Assembly: GCA_021613335.1 (NCBI GenBank)
Contig: JAJTWR010000257.1
Location: forward strand, 1,240,001 to 1,304,000
Direction of reading: 5' to 3'
Source of the DNA: Whitmania pigra
Lineage: Eukaryota > Annelida > Clitellata > Hirudinida > Haemopidae
DNA: 64,000 nucleotides
Part shown: piece by piece, positions 44,932 through 56,700 of the stretch
Layout of the letters: every line of letters begins with the position of its first letter
Position numbering within the stretch: position 1 is the stretch's first letter
Program-made: the position numbers and the translations under genes
Notes under the pieces: model-generated
What the model was told of the DNA's origin: nothing
Database searches by the model: none
Seen by the model: the letters and a program-made list of their open reading frames with translations, nothing else

Positions 44932-44985
44932 TATTATTATAATAATAATAATAATAAATAATAATAATAATTTATGAATTTGTTA
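44705..44985. repeat. (TAA)n tract with an internal inverted junction
   Basis: About 280 bp of TAA units, switching briefly to TTATTATTAT at 44,930-44,940, so the tract can fold back on itself. Confidence 0.95.
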
Positions 44986-44997
44986 TTATTATTAATA

Positions 44998-45150
44998 AAA
45001 CACCTCTGCTAGCATAAACAAATTTGTCTAAATATAAAAAAAGACAAACTCGCATATCATGCCAATATTGATTTATCGTCCTTTCTTTGGGTGGTATGAT
45101 AACCGCAGTGTAACTGATTGAGTTTTCATTTAAAGATGAAACACGTTTAG
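44998..45150 (+). repeat. HVS repeat copy 30
   Basis: Left arm CACCTCTGCTAGCATAAACA, ending GACAAACTC at 45,051; spacer 45,052-45,081 (30 nt); right arm TTTCTTTGGGTGGTATGATA. Confidence 0.85.
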
Positions 45151-45524
45151 TTGGGGATGCTCTTTTAAAACAAATTATAATTTATTTATTGTCCTCTGTT
45201 TGTTCATGCAAATTTTGTTTTTAATATTTCATCTTGCAAAATATTTTTTACATTTCTATTAACAAAAGATTTAATTTCATCATTATACACTTATAAAAAA
45301 TATAATATGTTAATGAAATGTAATGAAATTTTAAATAATTTATTAAGATGTGTAAATAATTCATAATGCACTAAAAAGTATTTCCAAACACTAAACTGCA
45401 GCTGTACACGGCTGGTTAATATTCGTCATTTTCTTCACCATCATCACCATCATTGTCGTCGTAGTCGTCGTCGTCATCATTATCGTGATTTTTATTAATT
45501 TGTTATTTCTATTAATTTTATTAA

Positions 45525-45600
45525 TTCCGGTTGATGAACCGGAGATGGATACTGGATATTAATGTAATTGACTTGTACTTTACTGGTGACAACCGTAATA
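45525..45600 (+). repeat. Dispersed repeat family D
   Basis: CCGGTTGATGAACCGG is a hairpin-forming block, followed by AGATGGATACTGGATATTAA; matches 15,143-15,222. Confidence 0.75.
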
Positions 45601-45789
45601 TTATAGGTAATATTATATAATTAATTATTATTTCTAATAATTATAAATTAAGAAGTAAAATAATAAGCAACTAATAATCAATAAATAAGGATTCAATGAT
45701 GAAATTTGTTAATAAAAATAATGTAAATGCACAAAAACTCAATAAATTTCAAGGGTATAAAAAATAATTCTCAAACAAACTCATTTCAC

Positions 45790-45870
45790 ATTCAAATGAA
45801 AACACAATCAGCCACCAATCCGGCCCAATTCGAGTTTGTCTTTTATATTTGGACAAGGTTGCTGACAAGA
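45790..45870 (-). repeat. HVS repeat copy 31, internally deleted
   Basis: Inverted: ACACAATCAGCCACCAATCC, GGCCC, then directly AATTCGAGTTTGTCTTTTAT. The GACCATCCAAAGAAAG block and most of the spacer are missing. Confidence 0.75.
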
Positions 45871-46019
45871 TATTGAACCAGACGCGCGGTTATAGCCATA
45901 GCCGAAATTCAGAATTAAATGTAAATTCGAATGGCTTTAACTAATTAATTTAATTAATTAATTTATAATTATTAATAACGTTCTGACCAACTTACTGACA
46001 ACTATTTAAACAACTTATT

Positions 46020-46205
46020 CTGTGGAATGAAAGCGCGGATATTTTTGTAACTGCTCGAGTAATCTGAGCGTCCAAAACAAAATTCACTTTTTCATATTTC
46101 GTGAAATTCTTTTATATTTGAACAAATTTGTTGACAATGCTAGCAGAGGTATTTCTGCTTAGGTAATCGAATCACACGTAAGTGTACGTTTCAATTAAAA
46201 CAAAT
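46020..46205 (-). repeat. HVS repeat copy 32, right arm degenerate
   Basis: ATTCTTTTATATTTGAACAA and ATGCTAGCAGAGGTATTTCT are clear; the right arm is reduced to GAGCGTCCAAAA near 46,066. Spacer bounds uncertain (about 46,080-46,107). The stretch before it (45,880-46,030) is similar to 50,225-50,395. Confidence 0.65.
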
Positions 46206-46895
46206 AACAATAACTTTCGCGAACAACAACAATAAGTTATAATACAAACAAAATGAACTTTACATACTTATAATTAAATACCGAATAAAAGTAATTATTG
46301 ATATTATAATGTATATTTAATAAATTTAATTAAATTTAAGTTTTAAATATATTTTGGGAGCTCATGGGAAGAAGATAATTGCAGGAAAGAGTTGAATTGG
46401 CAAAAGATTGCATTAACATCACGCAAGGGCGGATTCAGGGTCTTGTCCTTTTGTAAAATATACGAAAAAATTAAGTAAGTCTGTTACAAAATACAAATTA
46501 ATAAAAAAAATTAAATTAAATTTTTTTTAATACTGTAAATTTATATTAATAAATGAATTAATTTAATAATTAAACACTTAATTATTAAATATATAATAAA
46601 AAATAATTGCAACTAAAATAACGACCACCGCAATAATAATAACGACAACAATACTAATAACAGTAGATGCAGAATTGTACCTTGTCAGGTTGTCTTGGTA
46701 ATCAAAATAAATGGTTTTACTATTTTGTACATTTTTCAATAACTTGTTACTTGTTAGTGTGATATGTCGGAGTCGCTTGTAGTTATGTGAATATAAAAAT
46801 AATTTATTATAAATTGATATTAATGAGCATATATATTAATAAATATATACATATATATATTATAATATATATGTTATGGCAATAAATTGGCATCA

Positions 46896-46964
46896 CAGGC
46901 TGGGTTTTGAACACGACATATTACGACTGTTGCCATTATCGCCATAACCCATACGGGCTAACCT
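46896..46964 (-). mobile_element. tRNA-derived SINE (family 2), head only
   Basis: Complement of the family 2 head: CAGGCTGGGTTTTGAACACG ... CATAACCCATACGGGCTAAC. The box-B core carries one change (GTTCAAAACCC). Confidence 0.7.
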
Positions 46965-47099
46965 GCAATAAAATATAATATTGTTAAAGAAATATAGTTG
47001 CGAGCATTGCACAGTTTTTTTCGGTCAATATTATTATTTATTTCTTATTTCTGCAAATAAATTACAGTTATTATTTGAGTTATTTAAAGCATACAATTA

Positions 47100-47290
47100 A
47101 ACATGATATGATTGCCCGAGCACGAAATACCTCTGCTGGCATCAACAAATTTGTAGAAGTATAAAAAACAAACTCTAAATTTTATCTATCAGAACAACAA
47201 AGATATTTCTTTGTATGGTCTGATTGCCGGAGGAGTTACAGTGACTGATTGTGTTTTCGTTCGAATGTAAAACACGTTAAATTGATAATA
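47100..47290 (+). repeat. HVS repeat copy 33
   Basis: Left arm ACCTCTGCTGGCATCAACAA, ending ACAAACTC at 47,175; spacer 47,176-47,205 (30 nt); right arm TTTCTTTGTATGGTCTGATT. Closest relative is the copy at 11,690. Confidence 0.85.
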
Positions 47291-47444
47291 TTTTGATTAC
47301 ATGATTGCAATTTTGATGACTTTTTGTGAATTTACATTGTTTATTACTAAATGAATTAATTTCATCGTAAAATACTTCATTATTGATGATCCGTTTGTTA
47401 TTTGGAGTATGAACATATTACCGCCAATGTCATTCATGTTCTAT

Positions 47445-47665
47445 TTTTATTTATTTGTTTTATTAAGAGCCTATTGTTTTATTAAGGGACCGAAGCTTGC
47501 CCACTACCAAAAATCAAAACATTGACAAAAAAACGAGATGTTCAATCAGTATATGAGAAAAGGTGGCGAGTCATATTCATTGAGGAGGGAGGTGAAGCGA
47601 ATATAGGTGCTGGCTGAGACAATGCCATTAGATAGATTAAGGCATTAATTATTAGCTTATTAATT
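47445..47665 (-). repeat. Dispersed element, copy 2 (possible LINE 3' end)
   Basis: Matches 29,735-29,955: AGTCATATTCATTGAGGAGG and GAAGCGAATATAGGTGCTGG. In both places it lies shortly after an HVS right arm. Confidence 0.6.
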
Positions 47666-47669
47666 AGTA

Positions 47670-47795
47670 ACTGCTCCGGCTATCAGACCATCCAAAGAAA
47701 GTAAAAGCTCTATGGCAACAAAAGCTAGGCGTGACAGTTTTTCTTTTATATTTGGAAAAATTAGTTGATGATGGAAGAGATGGTTATTATTATAT
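47670..47795 (-). repeat. HVS repeat copy 34
   Basis: Inverted: CTCCGGCTATCAGACCATCC, AAAGAAAG, spacer about 47,701-47,735, then TTTTTCTTTTATATTTGG. Confidence 0.8.
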
Positions 47796-47875
47796 TAAAA
47801 TATTGTTGAGTTTTATAAATTTACAATCTGTTTTAATGAAAGAATTGATTTCACTAATTTTCACTTATTATTTAA

Positions 47876-47933
<58 letters not shown>

Positions 47934-47960
47934 GTTGTTGTTGTTGTTGTGTTGTTGTTG

Positions 47961-47997
<37 letters not shown>

Positions 47998-47999
47998 GG

Positions 48000-48034
<35 letters not shown>

Positions 48035-48035
48035 A
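47876..48035. repeat. (ATT)n changing abruptly to (GTT)n
   Basis: About 55 bp of ATT units then about 105 bp of GTT units. It lies at the left outer end of HVS copy 35. Confidence 0.97.
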
Positions 48036-48074
48036 TATCATGTTACAGTTATTATTTGTTTTAATTAAAGCATA

Positions 48075-48240
48075 CAATTAACCTGATTCGACAGCTTGTG
48101 CAGAAACCACCTCTGCTAGCAACGATATATTTGTTCAAATATAAAAGGCAAACTCCCCAACGACTTGTAATGGACTGTCTCATTGCTTTTATTTTTGTAT
48201 GGCCTTACAGTGACTGTTCATTGTAGGGTTAAATGCGCTT
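48075..48240 (+). repeat. HVS repeat copy 35
   Basis: Left arm CACCTCTGCTAGCAACGATA, ending GCAAACTC; spacer about 48,156-48,186; right arm TTTTATTTTTGTATGGCC, diverged. Confidence 0.75.
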
Positions 48241-48609
48241 AGTTGAAAATGATTTGTAAAATTACTACAAGATTGAAATTTTTATGAATTATAACACAAT
48301 TAAAATTTAAATCTTGTAATAATTTGTTTGAAAAAAACAGTCTCAACTTAATTACTAGCAATAAATAATAATATTGACGAAATATATTGTACAATATTCA
48401 TAATAACAATATTAATTTGAATGTATTGTTTATATATATTAATATATTGTTTATATATATTAATAAATTAATTAAATTATACTATTCATATCAATTTAAA
48501 TTAAATGATATGGGAAAGTACAACTCTGCATCTGCTGTTATTAGTGTTATTGTTATTATTATTACGGTGGCTGTAATTATTATTTGTTTTAATTAAAACA
48601 TGATTTGAA

Positions 48610-48740
48610 TATCTCTGCAGAAACACCTCTGCTTGCATAAACAAATTTGTCCAAATATAAAAGAAAGTTTACAAACCCGTAAATCGCATGCAAAAAAGAA
48701 TTTTGGATGGTCTTATGGCCGGCTCGGTTATTAGAAGTGA
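48610..48740 (+). repeat. HVS repeat copy 36
   Basis: Left arm CACCTCTGCTTGCATAAACA; the arm end is altered (AAGAAAGTTTACAAACCC); spacer about 48,679-48,700; right arm TTTTGGATGGTCTTATGGCC. Confidence 0.75.
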
Positions 48741-48769
48741 CATTATTATGAATATTGCTAACTATTATT

Positions 48770-48930
48770 CGCTAATAAACAAATTTGTCCAAATATAAAA
48801 AAAAGATAAACTCGCGCGTTCCGTTTTTACATTGTTTCAGCGTCCTTTCTTTGGATGGTCTGATGGCCGCAACGTTCGCAGTTACTGATTGAGTTTTCAT
48901 TTAAAGATGATCTTTTAAAACAAATTATAA
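48770..48930 (+). repeat. HVS repeat copy 37
   Basis: Left arm shortened to CTAATAAACAAATTTGTCC, ending ATAAACTC at 48,813; spacer 48,814-48,845 (32 nt); right arm TTTCTTTGGATGGTCTGATG. Confidence 0.85.
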
Positions 48931-49373
48931 TTTACTATTTTCGTCCTCACAAATGGAAACTAATTGTCACTTGCATGAGTGGTGGAGTAGCTGGAAGGGA
49001 TAAACAGAGTGGGGATAAAAATAAAAGATAAAAAGGAATTGTGGTTGGCAGGATAATTGAGGCTGTGAGAATATTAACCAGCCGTGGCAGGTGCAGGTTA
49101 GTTTTTGGAAATAAGTAAGGATTTTAGGATGTTCTGTAATAAAAATTAATAAAAAATCAATTTCTGTAAGTCTCTTGTTATAAGTATGATGAAGTATTTT
49201 TTGTCTTTGTGATTCCTTTATCTCCTCATCATCTACATCCTTATCCTCTTTTCCAGCAAGACTTTGGATAATAATAATAATAATATATTATTAATAATAT
49301 ATTTTTATGATAATCCATAATTAAAATATATTATTATGTATAATGTATGTTACAGTTTTTATTTGTTTTAATT

Positions 49374-49535
49374 AAATCCTACAAATAAACATGATTTGAA
49401 TATCTCAGCAGAAACACCTCTGCTAGCATATACAAATTTGTCCAAATATAAAAGACAAACTCGTACACAGTCAATCTACAGAATCCTACTCTTTGGATGG
49501 TCTGATGGACAGACCGGTTATGAGAAGCTTTGTTA
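49374..49535 (+). repeat. HVS repeat copy 38
   Basis: Left arm CACCTCTGCTAGCATATACA, spacer 49,463-49,489 (27 nt), right arm TCTTTGGATGGTCTGATGG. Closest relative is the copy at 31,003-31,145. Confidence 0.9.
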
Positions 49536-49894
49536 CCGTAGTTATTGCTAACTATTATTTGTCAGCATTATTATTAATATTATTATTGTTTTTATTATTG
49601 TTAACATCATCATTATCATCATCACCAACATCATTATTATTTTAATAACTAGCCGATCATCACAATCGAGTCATGTTTAATTTAATGCTTTAATTAAAAT
49701 AAAAGTTAGTATTAAAATTGAAAAAATACTTCATACTTATTAATATTGGTTAATATTCTCACAGCCTCAATTATCTTGCCAACCACAATTCCTTTTTATC
49801 CCCACTCTGCTTATCCCTTCCAGATACTCTTCCATTCATACAAGGAACAATTAGTTTCGATTTGTCAGGACGAAAATAGTAACGGCTGTCTTAC

Positions 49895-49915
49895 GATGAT
49901 TGATGATGATGGTGG

Positions 49916-49950
<35 letters not shown>

Positions 49951-50025
49951 GTCGGGATGATGGTGATGATGATGATGATGATGTCGGCGATGTCTATGGT
50001 GATGGTAATGATAATGATGATGAAT
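49895..50025. repeat. (GAT)n microsatellite
   Basis: About 130 bp of GAT/GGT units; acidic and poly-Met frames over it are artefacts. Confidence 0.95.
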
Positions 50026-50404
50026 ACGGTGCTGCTGGTGCTGTTTCTGTACTTAAAACACATTATCAGGAGATTGGAATGTTTTATTGAGTTTTTGTTC
50101 TTATATTTTTTTAAATAAAAAATTAACTTCATCATTATATAAATGTTATAAATGTTAAATATCCAGTGTAAAAAAGGTGGTTCAGAGGCGAGCATAGTTA
50201 ATCCATCCGTTCAGGCACTCTTTTCAGAAACAAGATGTTGAACCTGACCGTAGCCGAAATTCACAAATAAATGTAAATTCGAATGGTTTAAACTAATTAA
50301 TTTAATTAATTTAAAATTATTAATAACGTTCTGACCAACTTACTGAAACTTTAAATTACTTAAAAAAATCTATTCCGTGGAATGAAAGCGCGGATATAAC
50401 TGAG

Positions 50405-50525
50405 ATGATTTGGACTATGTTGTGGAGCGTATGAAACTCTTTTATATTTGGACAAATTTGTAGCTAGCAATGGTGGTTTCTGCTCAGGCAATCGAATCAC
50501 GCTTAAGTTAAGGCTTTAATAAACA
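50405..50525 (-). repeat. HVS repeat copy 39, right arm degenerate
   Basis: ACTCTTTTATATTTGGACAA, then TAGCTAGCAATGGTGG and CAATCGAATCACGC; the right arm is not recognisable beyond GATTTGGAC. Confidence 0.65.
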
Positions 50526-51013
50526 ATTAATTAATTAACGTAATATTTTTAAATAGCAGAGAAATTCATTGCCTGATTGAACTTTTAAAATCTGACGTTC
50601 AAAAAAATGTTACGAAAAAACAAAATGAAAAAAGTCTGAAATATAAAGACTTATAAACAGAATTTGGAACTTTAAATTGAAGACAATTGGGGCACTTGGA
50701 ACGATAGAAGACAATAGCGGGAAAAAGTTGGATTTGATTCCAGGAAAGTATTGGGTGCAAAAGATTGCACTAAATGGAACAGCTCATATAATCCAAAAAA
50801 ATATTAGGATGACAATGAAATTTAAGCTTATTGACGACTATTTATAAAATATTATGCTATGAAACGATAACTGCGGATGCTTTTGTAGTCGCTATGGTCA
50901 ACAGACCATCCAAACAAATGTATAAGGTGTGGTCGCACATCCAACCAGGTAGGCAGAAAGGTAACTTATTTAAAGTCAATTTTACAACGACTTGATTTAG
51001 AGTTTGTCTTTTA

Positions 51014-52006
51014 TTTTTTTTTTATTTATTTATTTTATTTCAAAACAAATTGCAGGGTCATCTATGACCTCTTACGCAATTATATACAATGGTTTTAGAT
51101 GTTCGCGAGAACAGAGTGCAACGGTAAGAAGGTTAAGTGATCACTTAATTAGGAGGTAATTATTGAGGTTAAAGAGCGACAGGCAGGATTTGAAGCAAGA
51201 AAATGTTGAGGAATTAATGATGTCAGGGGGTAGAGAGTTCCAGGGTTTGACGACTCGGTTGATGAAGAAGTGTTGCCTGTGTTTGGTGGAACATTGTTCT
51301 TGTCGTAGACGAAGGAGATGACCGCGAGTTCTTGAAGTAAGAAACGAAGGGAATTCCGGAATTGTGCACTGAACAAGCCCGTGAACTATTTTATAGCAGA
51401 AGCATAGGTCGCTGATAAGCCGTCTATGTTCAAGAGTATTGAGTCTCAGCAGTCGTAATCTGGTATGGTAGGGCAGAGATCTAAATCCGGGTATGGTTCT
51501 TGTAAAATATCTTTGGACACGTTCGATCTTTCGTACGAGCTGCTTGCTATGTGGGCTCCATATTGGGGAACAATATTCGAGGATAGGTCGGACATAAGTG
51601 CAATATGCTCTGGTTAGAATTTTTTTGTGTCTTGTACGAAAGCATTTAAGGAGTAGTCTCAACCTCACAAATGCTTTATGAACAATGGTGTTAATGTGGG
51701 CTTTGTAGGTGAGTGTGTTATCAATGAGCACCCCAAGATCACGGGCGCTATCTGATACAGGTAAGGTTTGTGAGGCAATTGTGTAGTTGCTTGATGGAGT
51801 CTTGATGCGTAATGTCTTGATGGAAATTTGTATGCATTTTTCGGGAGCCAGCTGTAATTGCCATTTATTGCTCCATAGCACCAACTCGTTGATTGCAGTT
51901 TGCAAGGAAGAGTTCTGAGGAGATGAAGATTTTGAGTAGAGTTTGATATCATCTGCAAATAATTTTAATTTGACAGATTTTTTAGCGAGATTTTTTACAT
52001 TTGCTG
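51014..52006 (-). mobile_element. 5'-truncated non-LTR retrotransposon (jockey/CR1-like)
   Basis: The insertion lies inside an HVS left arm. Its 3' end is marked on the plus strand by a T-rich run (51,014-51,040), i.e. a minus-strand poly(A)-like tail. It keeps only the last part of the reverse transcriptase, the usual result of incomplete target-primed reverse transcription. Confidence 0.8.
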
Positions 52007-52037
52007 TAGCTAGCAGAGATGGTTCCTGTTCGTGCAA
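51141..52037 (-). CDS. LINE reverse-transcriptase C-terminal part, open frame
   Basis: The frame is 298 residues with no stop. FADDIKLYS carries the catalytic FADD box near residue 27; further on come the thumb-like GVLIDNTLTYKAHI, the TYVRPILEYCSPIWSP block and the terminal NRVVKPWNSLPPDIINSS, an order typical of jockey/CR1-type elements. The endonuclease and the first RT motifs are missing. The first nine or so residues (MHEQEPSLL) come from the HVS repeat into which the element inserted, so the ATG is not the element's own. An uninterrupted frame suggests a fairly recent insertion. Confidence 0.85.
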   Translation of the reverse strand: MHEQEPSLLATANVKNLAKKSVKLKLFADDIKLYSKSSSPQNSSLQTAINELVLWSNKWQLQLAPEKCIQISIKTLRIKTPSSNYTIASQTLPVSDSARDLGVLIDNTLTYKAHINTIVHKAFVRLRLLLKCFRTRHKKILTRAYCTYVRPILEYCSPIWSPHSKQLVRKIERVQRYFTRTIPGFRSLPYHTRLRLLRLNTLEHRRLISDLCFCYKIVHGLVQCTIPEFPSFLTSRTRGHLLRLRQEQCSTKHRQHFFINRVVKPWNSLPPDIINSSTFSCFKSCLSLFNLNNYLLIK

Positions 52038-52253
52038 TCAAATAACTTGTAATTGTAATTAATTAAAACAAATGATAACTTTCATTGTTGTTGTTGTTAA
52101 TATGACTATTATTATAGTTTTATTGCTATTGTTGTCTGTGTAATTATTATTAATTTCAGTCATTTTTTTATAATTTAAACTTTGAATCACAACGACAACG
52201 CATTTTTGTTATTTAGTTCTTATCCACAATTATACCAATATAATTTGGAGCGT

Positions 52254-52510
52254 ATCCTACATATTCCTAGTGGTCCTTCGGCGTCATGTTGCGGGTGCTT
52301 TTGTGGCGAGCCCTATCAGGGAAGGGGCGAGCCCCAGACCAACGTAATGCACCTGCAAGTACCCTATCACCCACAATCCTCTGCGAGACGTACGCATTTG
52401 CGGATACGCTATTTTAGATTACTATCTTTGTCAACGACGTTAACCAGTCTAGAAAATATTATTTTCCTTTTAGAACGAATGGACGTCTGAAAACCGGATT
52501 GAATTTTTCA
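52254..52510 (+). pseudogene. Rearranged fragment resembling a receptor kinase exon plus 3' flank
   Basis: ATTCCTAG followed by TGGTCCTTCGGCGTCATG (52,271-52,288) matches the acceptor and start of the receptor exon at 23,485 (TGGTCCTTTGGAGTCGTG), and reads WSFGVM. After about 35 bp the match jumps to sequence like 24,757-25,030, downstream of the receptor gene. The rest of the kinase exon and the last exon are absent. It looks like a duplicated, internally deleted receptor 3' end, or a remnant of a second receptor gene. Confidence 0.6.
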
Positions 52511-52870
52511 TCGGTGTGATTAGAACATGAGCCACAATGAAGGGATAAACGAGAGTAAGGAGAGAAGGAGGGAACGTCAAAATTATCTAATACAACCATA
52601 TCTTTGTTCAAACAGTCTGTCACAATACTGAGGGTGCACAATCCCAAAGAGAAACCTATCATCAACATCCCCCAAACACAGGATCAAATTTGATCATCAA
52701 GATTCCACAAGAGGAAACGAACAGGTAAGGTTTTCAGACTAGTCCTAACCATTTCAACCAGCCAGAGAGACTTTATTTGATCTAAGCAACACAGAGAGTG
52801 ATAAAGGGTAAAAAAAATCTCGTCTAATCCGCCAAACAAATTATTTCCTATCGGAACCTTGGTCCTCGAA

Positions 52871-53487
52871 TCAATGTCCAATCTCCATCTGGTTGCTGGC
52901 TCCGTTGCTGGCCTCGTCGAGGACGTGACCGATGTTGTACTTGATGTACGGGGTCTCGACGTCTGCTCCGTCTTCATCGTCGCAACACATCTCGAATACC
53001 AGGCACCTCACGTGCGAGGGGATCTTCTTTTTGGACACTTTCTTCACCAGCTCACACATCCTAGAGAAAAGATTTTATTCATGATTAAGATTCATTCCAG
53101 AGACGAGCGTTCTATTATAAATTCCATTAGGAGCCAATCCGGTGTAGTTGACAACAATAATGTTTTGTTTTTATATTTAAGTTATGAATAAGAATAACTG
53201 AATTAATAATAATTAAATAATAGTTTAATAAAAGTAATAATAAATGAATTAATTACTTCATATTGAGTCTTTCCTTCTTCTTTTCCTCTTGCTGGAAAGA
53301 AGAATACAGCATGCACACTCCATGTGAAAGCATGCTGATGGTCAGCTTGTGGTTGGTCTGGAAAATAAACACAACAAGTGAGGGAATGCCTTGAATCGCA
53401 CATACAAAAAAACAAAATACTGGATGACTGACGATTAGGTAATGAAAGCTAATTACTACCATTGTTAATATTTATTTATTTATTATG

Positions 53488-53518
<31 letters not shown>

Positions 53519-53751
53519 ACAACATCATAATTGAACGTTTAATTAGCGACTGTTATTTTTAATGTTTTACCACTTTTAATAAACAAACCTCAAAGTACTG
53601 GAGAAGCTCTTGGAGTGTCATCTCTCCATTCAACTCGAACCTGTCCCACTGGGTGAACGTGACATCATAGTACTGAAAGCCAGCAAAAGTTGCGTCCATT
53701 ATTTTGTTCTCAAATCACAGCAATAAGCACTAGCAATAATGTTAATAATAT

Positions 53752-53782
<31 letters not shown>

Positions 53783-56700
53783 TAACACATTACAAATTAC
53801 ACATTACACATCAGCTCAATACAATACAATACGAATATAATGCAACAATAGAATGCAAATATAAAAACAAAACAGTCGCCCATCTTACCTTGTGCTTAGT
53901 GGCCGGAACAGGCTCAGAGAAGCCGAAGAAGGGCAAGGCAAGGTTGATGAAGCCGTTCTTGAACCTCTCGGCGTTCGTGTGGCCCTGGATGAGCTGAGAG
54001 ATCGAGGAGCACAATTTATCATCGGCCAAATGTATCATCGTATCGGTCAAATCAATCGTGAGCAGTCAAACCACAATAACAAGTGGTAGCATAACTTAGC
54101 GTAGAAGATAAAATAGAAGATATTTTGAGGAGCATTTCGAGTACCTTGTACATCTCGAGGCAGACGAGACCGACAACAGCAGATGTGGTGGTGGCAATGG
54201 CAGGTATGATCTTACCGGCAATGAGCTTGCTCTGTGGGCAAAATTAAAATGTTATCAGATAATCATAATCATGTTGTTGCTGTGCATATTATTATTACAA
54301 TAATTAATTAATATTATTATCCTCGTCAGTCTACCTTGTGCCTGTCGGCAGGGGCAATGTCATAGTTCTCGGCTCTGAGGTTGGAAGCGGCCACGATGAA
54401 GTCCATGTGGTGGTTGGTGTCGTCGTCCTTCTCGAACTCGATCGGCCTGAGCTTCAGTTTCAGAGCCTTTGGATCGGGCAGGGAAGCTTGGATGGAAGAC
54501 AGCGCATCGGAATCTGCAAGCGGAATCATTATCATCACGTCGACAACAAAAGGCAACAAGTAGAAAAGAGAACAAAGGGAAGGGTAATGAAGCCAACCTG
54601 ATTGCATGTCATTTCTGGAGGAGTTGGCTTCCTCGTCGTTGACGGAGATCTTGACCCCAGATTTCGGCACAAACTCTGGCACCTTCAACTTGGCCAAAAT
54701 GTCGACAATCCTCCTCCTATCGTAGGCCTCGGTCGGCTCGATGCTGTACACGTAAGCCTTCAGTCTGGCTGCTGCCTCGACATAATCCAGGTGAGTGGAC
54801 TGCAAGAAATAAAATGATTAAAAAGATGTCATCTTAATCTTGACACGAATAAGGTCATAAGGAATAACAGTCATTATTGTCAATGACGCAATGTCAGTCA
54901 GTCAGTATTGGATCGAAAATCATCTGCGAGGATTAAAAACTCACATTATGGGGGTCGAACTCAAGATGATGGGGGCATCTCTTGGGTCCGGACCAGAAGG
55001 GTGCACCGCTGGAGGTGATTTGATCTTTGGGGAAGTTGAAGAGCAGCTGTTTGATCTGATTGTGGTAGTTTGCCTGCCAGAGGTTGCGAGCCCATGTGAT
55101 GCAGTCCTCGAACGTCTGAGGACGCTCGTCCACCAAGACCTTCTTGACTGCCTCGAATGTTTCCAACTGGAAAAGTAGGAAATAGATGTTAAATTACATT
55201 TAATAATAGTATTAATTGTCGCAATAATATTGAACACATTGAAGATGTTGCAGACTAGCATCACATGTCGAGCAGTTACTATTAATAAAGGTCAATAATC
55301 GAGTTCATCACTAACAGGCTGATTGCCCTGTAGCTTCATGGTGCGATCGACAAACTTCGGATCGGCAAGGTACTGGGCAGCCGTCTCGACGGGCTGCCTG
55401 AAGAGACCCTCGAACATGTCCCTAGCCCATTGGAGGGTGTGCTCGATGGCATTGGGGAAGTTCTTGAGGGTGCAAATGGGGATGGACTTCTCCGGGGGGT
55501 CCTGAGAGGCCGAGTAGGACTCGGTCACATCAGGGATGACCACTTGGATGCTTCCCTTTGTGCCCAGGGTTCCCGACTCGAGCAGGGACTTCTTGTAGAA
55601 CACGCAACGTCTGTCCACATAAGTTCCTGGGAAAGCAGCGAAAATGTTTTAGATATTTTCAATTCGCTTCTGTATTTTTTTTATAACTTATCATTATTAA
55701 TATTATTATTATTATCATTTACGTAACTGTTATTATTATTGCTGTTGTTATTGATTAAATATAAAATGTTCCACTTACTGGCTTCAACGTTGTCGAGTGC
55801 ATTGGCGACTCCGGTTAGGTTCTCGAAGAAGGCATCGTTGTAAACTGCCTCCGTGTCTTCGCCAACCCTGTTCGTGTGTGCCACGATGTTCAGGCGGGGG
55901 TTCATTTTCAACACTGCATCTGCTGCCGTCGACGACTTGGGTTTCTGAGTTGACAAATAAATTAATTAATCAACTATTTTTAATCTACGATAAATTAACT
56001 GTTTAATTAACAAACGATCGTCAACTGATTTTTGCCACAACTTCTGTTCAATCAACATGCATTCGACGAGCTTTGAATAACGATAATCATCATTATCACC
56101 ATCACTCACATTGACATCCCAAGCCCTAAAGAGGAACTGCCTGTTGAGGTTCGACTTCTCGATGACATCCATGTCGGTGACAAAGATCTTGCCCTCGTCC
56201 CCTGTTCCGACACCCATCATGGCCCAATTCTTCAGCAATTCACATCCGATAGCTCCGGCTCCAACCTGGAAAGAAATAAAAGCAATGTCAGCAAATGTAT
56301 GCCAAACACTGTCAAACACCCCCGCCCTAAACCATCAGGGAACACCCACAATCATCTGATATAGATACACAGCTGATCGACGATAAAGTGCCTTGGCATA
56401 CATTAGGCAGTCGAAAGAGCAGCCAAATACAAATCGAACAAGAACAGACTTACCAAGAAGTAACGGACATCTGCAAGCTTCTGCTGGAATTCTGATCCAA
56501 AGACTGCAACCTGCCCGTCGTACCTGCTGCCGACAGGTTTGCAAAGGTCCTCGGTCAACGTTGTCAGGGGGTTCTCTGGCAGACACTCGAGGGCGTCGAA
56601 GTACAACCACTGGTAGACTGGGCTAAACTTTCCACTGCATGCCTGCAGGCAAAAGTAATAATTAGTTAGTAAAAATCAATAACTGAATTATTATTATCAT

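Larger units (their letters stand above)
50885..52085 (-). repeat. HVS repeat copy 40, interrupted by a LINE
   Basis: The right-arm complement (GGTCAACAGACCATCCAAAC) lies at 50,896-50,916, an unusually long spacer of about 80 nt follows, and GAGTTTGTCTTTTAT at about 51,000-51,014 leads into LINE sequence. The left arm resumes near GCTAGCAGAGATGG at 52,009. Confidence 0.75.

Noticed and set aside
52684..52870. Further UBA1 coding sequence downstream of 52,871
   Set aside because: The E1 family ends near YIKYNI; the in-frame stop at 52,871 follows a short tail and no donor is needed.
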